DNA of 64,000 bases from Pyronema omphalodes. Its lineage: Eukaryota; Ascomycota; Pezizomycetes; Pezizales; Pyronemataceae. This document shows positions 32,473-43,439 of this stretch, one piece after another. Under the pieces are notes generated by a model, which worked only from the letters and a program-made list of their open reading frames with translations, was not told the origin of the DNA and did no database searches. The stretch is from positions 111,001-175,000 of the forward strand of contig JAJJXM010000027.1 in NCBI GenBank assembly GCA_024516155.1. The letters are read 5' to 3'. Made by a program: the position numbers and the translations under genes. The first letter of the stretch is position 1. Each line of letters starts with the position of its first letter.

Positions 32473-34681
32473 TTACAACTCCTCCTGAACTCTGTGCTTC
32501 GCCTGGGTAGCTTTCTCCTTTGCCGCATCCGCCGCAACCTGGGCTGATTCATAAGCCCTATCACCGGCCTTCTGGGCAACCTTAGTTCCGTATCCTAGGA
32601 GGGAAGAAATTGTGTTCTGTACATATCCAGCAGCATTCTTGACCTGTCCCCAAACTCCCATATCGTCACTTCCGTGCATGAAGTAGTGCGAGTTCCTTCG
32701 TGCCATTGCAATAAGCTCATTCCGGGTGGTACCCTGGTAGGTCTTGATTCCGTAGGTGTCGAGGTAGCTCTTCAAGTCGCTGTCAGACCAGGCCTCGAAA
32801 GATGCCTCCTTAGCGGCTTCAGTTGCCTGAGCAAGAGCAGAGGTGATGGAAGCGTAAGCATTCTTAGAAGCATCAGTAGCAGCAGTGGCACCAGCAGAAG
32901 CAGCCGAAGCAGCCGAGTCAGTAGCCTGAGATGCCATAGATCCAGCGGCATCGTAAGCATTAGCAGCGGCAGATCCAGCAGCAACAGAAGCCCTAGAAGC
33001 CGCAGAAGCAGCACTCTCGGAAGCAACAGATGCAGCGTAACCTGCCGCGTCACTAGCCTTAGATCCGATGGAAGTTGCGGCCGAAGCGCCGGATTCGGAA
33101 GCAACGGAAGCAGCAGAGGCAGCGGACGCTGACGCCTGCTCATAGTAAGATGCGGCAGATTTAGAGAGCTGATCGCGGGACTCAGCGGCTTCCTTAGAAA
33201 CCTTGTGTCCCTGAGACTCGAGCCACTTCTTAAGGTTCTCCTTGGTCCAAGTGTCGAATGTCCATGCTCCATATCCAGTAGCAGCCTTATGCTTGTGAAG
33301 ACGGACCTTAGCTAGAAGCTCATCGCGCTTAGAAGCCTGGGGAACGGGAACACCACGGGAGTCAAGGTAAGCCTTAAGACGGGTGTCACTCCAAGCCTCG
33401 ATGGCCTTATCGAAAGCAACCTGACCATAGTGAGCAGCAGTGTCAGTAGCCTGAGAAGCAGCGGATGCAGCCTTATCGCCAGCAACGGAGGTGGCGGAAG
33501 AAGCAGCACTAGCAGCAGAGTTGTAAACAGTGTCGCCGGTAAGATAAGCCTTGTTACGACGAGCCAAAGCGAGAAGCTCGTTCTTGGTAGATCCCTGAGG
33601 AACCTTGACGTTGTTCTTGTCGAGGAACTCCTTCAAGCGGCTCTCAGACCAGGTGTCGAAGACGGTGTCAGAAACGGTCTTCGATGCGGCGTTCTTTTCC
33701 TTCTGGGCCTTGATGGCGGCAATGCGAGAGTTGCGGCGGACAGCAGCGATAAGCTTGTCCCGAGTAGTAGGTTGGGGTGCGGGATATCCACGCTCATCAA
33801 GCCATTTCCTATCATACGGGTTAGGAGCCGAATTCCCTACCAAAATATCTCGGTAGCGGGAAGTTGGAGGTACTCACTTGAGATCACTCTCGGACCATGT
33901 CTCGTAAAGCCAGTTTCCGGGATAACCCGCAGTCTCACCGAGCTTGTCGGCGACTGTCTGGTAGTTATCTCTGGCAGTAGCCAACAAAGTATCTCTCGTT
34001 CTTGGGTTGGGGTTAGGAATTCCGTGGCGATCAAGGAAGCTCTTGAGTTGACTCTCCGTCCAGCTATTTCTCGGTTAGTGACGTCACTATGCATAAATCG
34101 TGCATATGCACAACTCAATTCCAGGCTCGGGAAACCACTTGGGCATCTGGAAGCCTGGAAAGCCTAAGGATCAAGGACCACTCACGAATCGAAAACCCAA
34201 TCCTTCATATGCTCAAACGCAGCTCCGGCACTCTTTTCCGTCTCATGCCATCCAGCCTTGACCTGCTGCAAAAGCCAGTTCTTGTCCTCCCTTCTCTTCG
34301 CATCTAGCTCCTTTCCGGTGTCGCTCAAGTAGCTCTGCAACTGTGGTGTGTCCCAGGATTTGTAGTAGTCCACCACTCGGGTCTGCCAGTTGTCTTGAAC
34401 AATCTTCTCGATATCTTTGCGGTCTGCCGATGTAGGGTAGGGAATGTCGTGGTCTGCCAACCATCGCTCGAGCTCAGCCTGTTGCCATTTGTTGTAGGCT
34501 GTTGATTTAAGGTTAGCGGAAGTTTCAGGCACAAATAAGATGGAAGTTGAAGCAAGCGAGGCTAAGCAACGCGTAGAAGCGAAGTTGGGAAACCAGAAGG
34601 GTACTCACTAGTCTTTCCCAAACCCCAAGCCGCAGCCTCAGTCGCCAAAGCCGCCAGTAACAGCACGTTAGTAATCTTCAT
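32473..34681 (-). CDS. ISH1: Ish1/Msc1-family stress protein with signal peptide
   Basis: Four exons (34609-34681, 34186-34498, 33878-34063, 32473-33808) give 635 residues in phase. Residues 1-19 are a signal peptide (KITNVLLLAALATEAAAWG), consistent with the ER/nuclear-envelope lumen reported for fission yeast Ish1. Eight Ish1 (SAP/HeH-like) repeats of about 35 residues follow. Each has a W-[ST]-x-x-x-L-x-x-[WFY]-L core, for example TESQLKSFLDRHGIPNP, SESDLKKWLDERGYPAP, SESRLKEFLDKN and SDSDLKSYLDTYGIKT. A stretch at about residues 415-545 is almost only Ala, Ser and small residues with periodic Gly/Asp/Lys (SAASVASES words), resembling LEA-type amphipathic repeats. Homologues are linked to stress and stationary-phase survival; the molecular role here is inferred. 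Confidence 0.9.
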
Positions 34682-35733
34682 CTTTTTGATCTGTTATTAT
34701 TCGCAATTAATTGTTTTTTTATTAATCCCTCCGGGAAATCGTGTGGTATCGCGTATAGTTGGGTATCGTTTGTGAGTCTCGAGAGAAATATGGAAATCGT
34801 ACACCTTGGGGTGCAAGAATGCCTTAAGTACATCCCGCGAAGTTTGCATGGTTCTGAATGATTCCCAGAATTTCAGGAATTCCAAGTTTAGACCTTGCAA
34901 TGCTGTGGTTGCTTGGAACGCGGATGCAGATGATTAGCGGAAAACGGGGACGGGTTGGGTTGGATTGGTTTGTAGATCAGGATTAAGCAACTATAATATG
35001 ACGTAACGTAGCGTCATGACTATCGAAACCTGTTCATAAAAGAGCACTCGAAGCCTTATCTTGGCGCTTTTGAGACCTCGTTGAAAGCCAGTAGAAGTCA
35101 AAGTCGGTGAGAAGATCTATGGTGACAGAGGCCGCCTTTTCTGTTTCGGGGTAGCAGCCTCATTTGGGCAGGATTTGATCGTCTTTAATGTCTGGTTACG
35201 GCATCTGCCGGGCCGATATTCAATTCCCGGGTTTCGCTAGCTAAACGCGCAAGCGTGATGAGCTCAGGCTGCATTCCATCATCATTGATTCTGAACGCGT
35301 TCTCACGAAGAAAGTTGAGGACGCGTTGAGAAGTTTCAATGCGCATGAGCATCGTGGTATCTGTTTATTTGTTCCAGTCCACTAACTTTCTTCCGGTACC
35401 AGTGTACTTTGAGGTCCTTTTAAAAATAGTCTAGGCTCTAGGCTCTAGGAAATGAAAATAAGGTACATATGGCACCAGATGCTATATTTGTTCGCGTCCA
35501 AGAAAACTTGAACCGCAACCAAAGAAACCTTGATTTTGAGTTCTCCAACGTTGGACCAAAAATAGATCCTGCCTCTCCTGCTCGCCAAATTTCCCGTAAA
35601 ACTGTTCGAAGGGAACATGGGATCGTATAGAAAAGAAATTCATAACTTCATTGGTATCAACACCATATACAGTTCATATCATCATTGGTACATTTCCCAT
35701 CGTCTTATCATATCCATCGTTACTACCGTTGAA
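34682..35733. other. intergenic, no gene seen
   Basis: Upstream region of the Ish1-family gene and 3' flank of the next gene. No protein-like frame or RNA gene recognised. Confidence 0.55.
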
Positions 35734-36417
35734 TTACGGGTTCATAGTAGTACCATCCTGAGTCTCTCCTGAACAAAATCAGTATCCCTATGAAACCCCC
35801 TAGAGTCAAGATCACTCACCACTCCAGTATCCCTTCCCAACCTTCTGATCCTTTCCAGATGAACTATGATCAAACCCCTTCTCAAAATCCTTATTATGCT
35901 GCTCGACAGTTTGTTCACCATCCCCGGCCTTTTCCTTACCGGTATTCATCGTCGGACGTCCCTTCTGTGTTTTTCCCTCTCCCATTCCTCCATCATCCTT
36001 AGTCTTCTCCTTACTCACCCCCTCCTTCTCTTTTCCCATTCCCTTTGGAATTCCCGTTGATCCCGATCCCGCAGGACCTCCAAACCCAGAAGATCCCGAG
36101 GATCCCGATCCAGGAGTTGACCGGTCCGAAGCATTCATCTTATTTCCCATAGGCATTCCTCCAGTGTTTGGTGCATCCTTGATACTCTGGGACTGATAAA
36201 TACCGGAGCCTCTTCCCTCAGCTACAGGAGGAGCACCGGGGTGCTCAAGCTGTGTAGTCTTCTTGGATGGTATATCAGTTGATACACCATAACCAGTTTC
36301 TTCGGGGTCTCCGTAACCAGAGTTTCCGTAGGTTCTAGTGGCAGCTGGTTGAGCAGCGGGAGCGAAGGGGTTTAGAGGGACCTTTGAGGCGAGGGTACGG
36401 CGGAGTGCTGGGAGCAT
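35734..36417 (-). CDS. uncharacterised low-complexity protein, possibly mitochondrial
   Basis: Exon 1 is 35820-36417 and exon 2 is 35734-35768, joined by a 51-nt intron (GTGAGT..TTCAG, branch-like CTGAT) in phase, giving 210 residues. Without the splice the frame would stop four bases into the intron. The N-terminus MLPALRRTLASKVPLNPFAP is basic and acid-free, like a mitochondrial presequence. GYGDPEETGYGVSTDIPSKK and the following Gly/Ser/Pro-rich part (about 75-140) look disordered. A charged Lys/Glu stretch leads to DFEKGFDHSSSGKDQKVGKGYW near the C-terminus. I do not recognise a domain and can give no function. Confidence 0.75.
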
Positions 36418-38366
36418 TTTTTTGGTTCGTGTATCTTCAATATAAAATAGGGTCCTGGGTGGGAATGTATTTGTTTTTGGTGTGATTTGTTAAAGTAATT
36501 TGGTTAAATTGTTTTTTTGTGTAATAGAGTAATTGAAACTTTCAGGTAAGGGGTCAAAGGGGTTTTTAGAAGAGGTATGTTCAGGCAAACGGGATATTGA
36601 TGGGGTATCGTCGCGGGTAGGTAAACGGGTGGCAAGTTGGATGGTAGTGATAGTCTAGTTAAGGGTGACATCATGCGGCGGATGCGGGATCGATAACAAG
36701 GATTTGGATGGGGATCACTCTGGATTTGCAACGCCTGAGGAGCACCTGGAAGCACCGCAACGCTTCGATCCGAAGTCTTGCACATAGAAAAAGGACATCT
36801 TCAGTCGATTCTCGTCCTGTTGGATCCTGAAATGGAAATGTCCAAGAAAACTCGGGGATGGATTAGGAAAAACGTCCGGTATATTAGATCGCCCAGTCGA
36901 TCTGCCCGCGATAAAGTATTACAAGACGAACCCTGTGAAAGTTGAAGTTTTGGGGTTTGAAAACTGTTTCCCGGTCCACATCACGGCTCGGGTACAAGGG
37001 TAAATCGAACGCTCAATTGTATCACTGCACCTGACTCTTGTCCCCTCATACAACTGCAAATGCCAAGGCCATTGCCTTTATGGAGCACCAAACATTTTTT
37101 GATAATTATGGTTAAAATTGGCTATCATAAAGCTCTTAGTATTTCACCTTCTCAGGAAACCTCGGAAGTTATGATTGTGCTGGCAGTATTGTCATGTGCA
37201 AGAGAATGTAGGATGCGCCTAATTTATGGCAGCCCCTCGAGGGCTTATGATTGGACGTAAGATCCAATACAATAAACCATGTACACAAGCTGAAGATAGA
37301 TGAAACAGTTCATGCACTCCCTATAAGCGAGGCTGTCATCGATGAGCTATGAGCACATGTTTATCACGACACCAGGCTTCAGGTGTGCCTTATATTCTCC
37401 GCAGTTGATATTGCAATGCATCACGATATGAACACCGCTTTGTAAAGCCTTCCTACATATAATCATTCCTCCCGGATATACGTCCAATGAAATTTTGGTC
37501 TCTCCACCCCAATATGTACACCCAGCACTAGGCAGACATCGTATACATATCTTTGATTATGCATGGCTCTTGCATAACGCATATTGTAGAATTTATACAT
37601 ACACAGGACTATGTACATATGTAGAAACAACTTTGATATAGAAAAAAGGAACTATTTGTTTTGATATGTATTATGATGATAATCCAATCCTTTCTGGCTT
37701 TAATGGAGCAGTAAGATTGGAGTCGAAAATCGAATTGAGTTGAGATTTTGAGCCAACGCTCTCCTTCCTTCTCCTTCCCCCTTCCAGCCTTAAGATGATC
37801 TACAAGACCACATCCCCAAGCCTCCCACTGTGAGAATAAATAAATAAACATTGTAACTACTTGCTTGATAAAATAAGAAAACTCTTTCAAACGACCGTAA
37901 TATATGTAAGTGAAATAGTAAAAAGCTCTCATCCAGGAAAGACTGTATGTATAACCATAATCAAAACTCCAAGCCAACTGCGTGAAACCAAAAACAACAA
38001 AAAACAAAATAAAAAGATCCCCCAGACACCGTGGCCCTTAATCCCCAGGGGCATATTAGAGGCCCATTTTCCGTATTGTACCGTAAGTAAGTGAGTAAAG
38101 CCTCCCAATATGTACTTTTTGACGTAACCAAGAAAAAAAGACAAAGAAACTCCGTATAAACAAAAGAAATAAATGGTGTGTGTTGTCAGTAATAAGAATA
38201 TGATACAAAGGAAACCAAAAATCGGCAATGAAATCTCCTGGATTTGGAAGTGAATGTTGCTATTGTTGCTATTGTTTTTAACCCGTTTTCGAATGACGGG
38301 GATTCCCGCGGAGCTTAGCTAGCTAGCTAGCTAGTTCGGATTTGTTTTTATGTTTTTGGGATGTGG
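36418..38366. other. intergenic, no gene seen
   Basis: AT-rich spacer. The short open frames are not protein-like. A GCTAGCTAGCTAGCTAG palindromic run is at 38316-38334. Confidence 0.6.
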
Positions 38367-40923
38367 TTAGACAAAGTAACTGTCTCTTCTTTTAATCTCC
38401 CTGACAGTTTGCTTCGGGGCAGCTTTAGGGGGGCTTTTTCTCGCCTCGGCTTTGGCTGTTAGGCCGTAGATTTGAGTGATAAATGCTTGTGCATCTATAG
38501 TAATTTAGTGATTGTTAGCCATGATCTGAAGTCGGAAAGTAAAAAGAAAAAGAAAATGGAATTAGCATACCTCTAGCATCAGCAAATACCAGCTCAAAGT
38601 CATCTACCAAAGTGGAATCAAAACGAGAAGAAAATGAAAATTGCTGAATATTCTTCAAGAAGACAACTTCATTCTTAGTTCTTCTAATCCAGCCGGATTG
38701 CGTAAGCTGGTGCGTAACTTTTCTTGTTGTTAGCCTGTATCCCAAATCATATCCATAACTTGAATCGCTTACCAAACGCCGTCCAAACCGTGACATCCTC
38801 CCCATTCCCTCCTGTCTTCGCCGCCGCCAATCTCACAGTTCCAAATTCTTCATCCCTCAAGACTCTCAACACCAAATCCTCCTTTTCCTTCCCTCTTCCC
38901 TCTGCCTTAATTCTTCCAGCAAAAATCAGTTCCTCGCCATCCATCCAGCTTTCATATTCCATCAAACGTTGAGTCCCCGGAGCACCCATTCTCAAAGCCA
39001 AGAAAGCATGGAAGAAAAGAGTCATTGTTTCAAAGTCCTCAAAGAATAGAGTTGCCCATAGAATTTGACGACGGTAGAAATAAATACCAGGACCGTTGCG
39101 GATTATATTGAGTTTAGTGGCAGAGATACAGGTCTGGAAACGATGGAGAGATCGCCGGGATGACCATGATCCTCCGCTACCACCTAGGGTAATCACAACA
39201 TTGGCGTTTTGAGTAACGGAGTTGTGGAACATTCGGAAGGTTAGGTCGTTGTCGAAACGCCTGGAGGGGGATTGTTAGCGAGTGATTATGATGGGAAATG
39301 TAAGGGGTTATAGAGTGCAAATAAGATGGGATGAACATCAGATGAAGATAAGATGAAAACAAAAAATATGATAAAACATCAGACGAAAATCCATCAAGGT
39401 TCCTTTCAACCAGGGCATGGTTTTCAGGGTATGACCAATCCTCCGTCTGATTCCTCAACAGCATCAAACATAAACAAAAAAAAAAAAAGATCAACTCACA
39501 TTCTAAAAATCTCCTTCTCCTCCGGCGCCAAAGTCAAATTCGCCATATGCTCCCCATTACAAACGGATTCAGCTGGAGCTTCCGGCATGGTAGTATTCCC
39601 CGGTACCATATTCCAGACCTGGGTCCACCAGCTCCCCTGATTCTGTGTTCTCGCCGCAGAACTAACCTGTGGTCCTTGTTGTCTAGTCCTACTTTTCTCC
39701 CTTGCATATTCCGCACCTGGAGTTCTTCTTCCATCTCTTACTGTATCTCTTGACTCCCGACCTGGTGTCTTTCTTCCATCCCTGGCTTCTCTATCCCTAT
39801 CTTCCCTGATAAGATCTCTTTGATACTCTCTGATATTATCTCTTCCATCCCTGCCATGACTACCGTAACTATCTCTACTGTCATGAGAACTGTAACTATT
39901 ATGTCTTCTCATGGGTGGGGTTTGAGGAGGGGTAACCATATTCTCCATTCTTGGAGCAGGAGTAGCGGAGTATCTCCTCGTCAACGGAGGAGGGGTTGGT
40001 TGACCCTGTGGTTGACCCATGGGAATATGACCTATCTGTGGCTGTCCAAGTGGTGAGATAGGTGAAATTGGGCTGACAGGAGAAATCGGGGTCATGGGTC
40101 TAGATTCATAGATAGTGGTTGGGATGTGGTAGTAAGTGGAGGTATTAATATGAGCCGCAAATGGGGGTGAGGGGAGCGGGGGTACTGTAGGGGCGATTGG
40201 TGGGTGCATATTGTGGTGAGTGAGGTCCGGAAAGTGGGGAACAGCAGGAGGGGTATTCTACCCCGTGAGAATGGGAGGTTTGTAATTGTGCGCGATGAAG
40301 AGATTCGAGGTCTTTACGGCGTTGGGTGGACTCATCTTGTTGGCGAAGGAGGTAGATAAGTTGGTCGGTGTAGGTTTTGGTGGACTGGCGGTTGAAGATG
40401 CTATTATCCAGGTTTTAGCGTGGATACACTTCATTAATTCTTGTATGGGGGATTAGGATAAGACTTACCATTCTAATAGAGCATTTGTTGTCTCCAGCAT
40501 TGTTTTACAGAAGCTTAATCTCTGAGATAAACCGACGCCTTCATTATTTCTGAAAGCGGAGGTGATTTCATTCCAACTCTTTCTAGCGGATCTTGGGGAT
40601 GTATGAGAGCCATGTGAGACTCTTCTATTAACGCTTGTTCTGAGGACGATTTTATCCAAGTCCTTAATGGTCCTTGCACAACTCTTAACAGCTGCAATGA
40701 TAGTTTCCCTTGAGCTCTCACGAATATGAGGGAATTCAGCAGATTCGAAATAGCCGGAAAGCTCATAGAATTGGTTTTTGATTTGTGAGAGATGACTTGA
40801 GATGAGGTTGATTTCGGATGCAGATTCGGGAAGGTCGATGGAGTGACGTTGAATAGATTCTGAGAGATGGTGGGAGATTTGGGTAAGCGTGCGTGGGGAG
40901 AGGGTGATGGTTCGTTCGGTCAT
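38367..40923 (-). CDS. uncharacterised multi-exon protein with Pro/Arg-rich centre
   Basis: Exons I can place: 40469-40923, one starting at 40400, 39500 to about 40170, 38773-39260, 38571-38717 and 38367-38494. The junction between exons 2 and 3 (about 40175-40310) is uncertain because two donors fit. The N-terminal 150 residues are helical (LSPRTLTQISHHLSESIQ..., RLSFCKTMLETTNALLEW). The centre is Pro-rich (PISPVSPISPISPLGQ) then Arg/Asp-rich (YSSHDSRDSYGSHGRDGRD). The C-terminal 250 residues look globular: NVVITLGGSGGSW, RRQILWATLFFEDFETM, LVLRVLRDEEFGTVRLAAA, VTHQLTQSGWIRR and a basic end RREIKRRDSYFV-like. I do not recognise the family. The layout (helical head, disordered linker, folded tail) would suit a scaffold or signalling protein, which is only a guess. 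Confidence 0.75.
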
Positions 40924-43090
40924 TGTTATTTGCTTTTTAAAGTTTAATGCTGAAATTGAATTGTATTGTAATTGGTATAATCGAAATTGATCCTGAATTG
41001 ATAAAATAATATTTCGAAATCTCAGTGGTTTAGACTAAAAGGTCGTTTGTATCTTGATAATCGTAATCTTCGTAAATATAGGGAGACCCGATATATATTT
41101 TTTTAGGTCATAAATGTATTCTTTCTGTTTTCTTTCCGATCCGTAATCAAACGCTATCGATAAAACAAAATGTTTTGTGCTGAAACGCAGCCTGTATGGG
41201 TGAGTGAGGTGTGATGAAGCCGTTTTCTCCACGCAACGAAGGAAGGTGGTAGGATAAAGAGACGAAAAACACCGCGGAAGCTTTTTCTTTGGGTAGGCGG
41301 ATTTGCAACCAATATAACCGTCCATGAGGTCTTACCCACCATTAACGAAAGCTCATCCAAATCTGTGTGGAGGCTCTTGCCAATAGAATGCCAATCATAA
41401 GGTGAGTAGTGACGTGGTCATAAACTACCAGTGCACCGCATTAGCGGCCTTGCTTGCCCCGGAAGAAATAGCAATCGATATGCGGGAAACATATATCGTG
41501 GAGCACTTTGAGCGGGCTCCAATTTATGGGGTGCATTAGAACCCAGCAAACCCTAGTTGAGCTAGGCAAGTCAGGCAAAGCGAGGCAAGGTTTGAGGAAA
41601 TCTAAGGTCCGACTACCTGTTTCTTGCAGAAGTCTCCTACAACCTCGATTTGGTTCGTCGGATACACGTATTTTGAGCTCAGCCAAACCATGGTACAAAG
41701 ATACCACGAGCTCACTTCGCCCCGCACCGCTGGTCGATACGCATATCTATCCATCGGCGGCCTCAATCCGTGAGCTGCGCACTTATGTCGGCTGCGATTG
41801 TGACCGCCAGTTTTAGAATGCACGGAGGCAGCAACTACTTGGAGAGCCAATTGAGTTTCATGAACAGCAAGCCATTAAAGACAGCGGAGCAAGAAAAACA
41901 GTAAGAAACAGGTATGTATCCCAACCCTTACTTTTCAGGAGGTGGTAGGTTATCTATCTATCGCGAAGTGTAGAGTAGAATTGCGGGGTTGTCATGTATG
42001 TATGTATGTACATCACAACAAAGTATCAGCAAAGTACAGCCAGCTTCTGTGTTGGTGAACAACACGGGCAGCAGCAAGGGAGCATGCAGCATTGCGCATG
42101 ACAACTTGACAAAGTCCGACAGTGCGACAAAGTACGACGGAGTCTGACGAAGTCCAGTTGGACATCCAATTGAACTCCAGTAGAGACACACCCAACGACG
42201 ACGATAACAGCTCCATCAGGTCGCTACGCCAATCATATTCTCGCCATGTTCCTTATATCCATCGGAGTATTCTCGGTAAGCCGTAGGTAGAATGCTGACT
42301 GCAAAGTCATAAGGCGAATACATATGCAAAGGAAATCTGCAAGTACTTGTAAATAGCTACTCGTTTATGTGATTAATAATAAACCCGAAGGAAGGGAGTA
42401 TCCATGCTCATGAAGCAGTATTTATGAAGCACAGCAAAGCAAAAGTGATACCAGATAGTACTGAAAGATAATATCCACCGCGTCTGCTGTCGTCATTTTG
42501 TAAAGCAAGCGCAAGAATCAAAGTTGATAGGTCCACGACTGTTTCATTCCTCACTAGACGTAGTTAATCAGAGAGGGGTTTCGCAGTTCGAAGAATATGA
42601 CGACCGTTTGTTCGGGTATTCGGTGAGAGCTGTACTGCTGAGGCTGCGCTGATGATAGCTGAAATTGTAGCTTGAGAGCTTGAGCTGTTTTGACGATATT
42701 CGATGTTGACGAGGAGTAGAATAAAACAGATGGTCGGTCGCGATTCGTATTATGCTCGTGATATCACCAAATGTCGTCTGTTCGGCGCGGTAGATCAGTG
42801 ACCGGATCTGTTGTGTTGTTGTTTTGTTGTCAGCGTAGTTTACCAGCGGTATGGTCCGAAGTTCTGTTTCTTGGACCCTATGACGTACCGTTTCATTTCC
42901 TCGTGGCCGGCGAAGGGTAAAACGGTATGGTCATACCCCTGTGAGTTCTGGCAGCCCGGGGAGCCCGGAGAGAGCCCATGAAAAGCCGATGAAAAGCCCA
43001 GGGAGCCCAGGGAGCCCAGGGAAACCCAATCCCACTCACGATTCCCGAAGGCGCCATCCATCATAGATCGTAGCGAACGATTTAGACCCT
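40924..43090. other. intergenic, no gene seen
   Basis: No protein-like frame. A GTATGTAT run is at 41996-42010 and GAGCCCAGG-type repeats are at 42957-43025. Confidence 0.55.
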
Positions 43091-43105
43091 TGAAAATCTA
43101 GCGTC

Positions 43106-43378
43106 ATTGGTTGTTTCCATTAGTCGCATGCATATTTCAGATGTCATTGGTCATCGCCGATTTAGCTATTGAAACCATCCAAAAGTCATCTTTCAATTGG
43201 ACATTTCTCATCGCATCACGTTTCGTTTCATGGATTGCTGCATCCATTGGTTAAGTAAGTCATCGGTAGCAAGGAGGCTTGATCACGTGTCTAGGATTTT
43301 TTATTGACAACAAACTCCCATTGGTTTCATATATCTCAAAGCATGTACACAGTGTAATCCATTGAAATTCATCATTGG
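43106..43378. promoter_or_regulatory. cluster of six CCAAT boxes
   Basis: ATTGG (CCAAT on the minus strand) occurs at 43106, 43146, 43196, 43246, 43320 and 43374, all in one orientation. The spacings are 40, 50, 50, 74 and 54 bp. A TATA-like GGGTATATATGC lies at 43422-43433. CCAAT is the site of the NF-Y/HAP complex in fungi. No downstream gene is recognised; the frame at 43375-43983 is open but does not look like a protein family. Confidence 0.45.
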
Positions 43379-43439
43379 TGGATAACGTGGTACCCAGTCC
43401 CATGTTTGCAATGCACTGGGAAGGGTATATATGCAATGG

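Noticed and set aside
33430..34167. A 245-residue plus-strand frame
   Set aside because: Antisense shadow of the Ser/Ala-rich Ish1-family gene.
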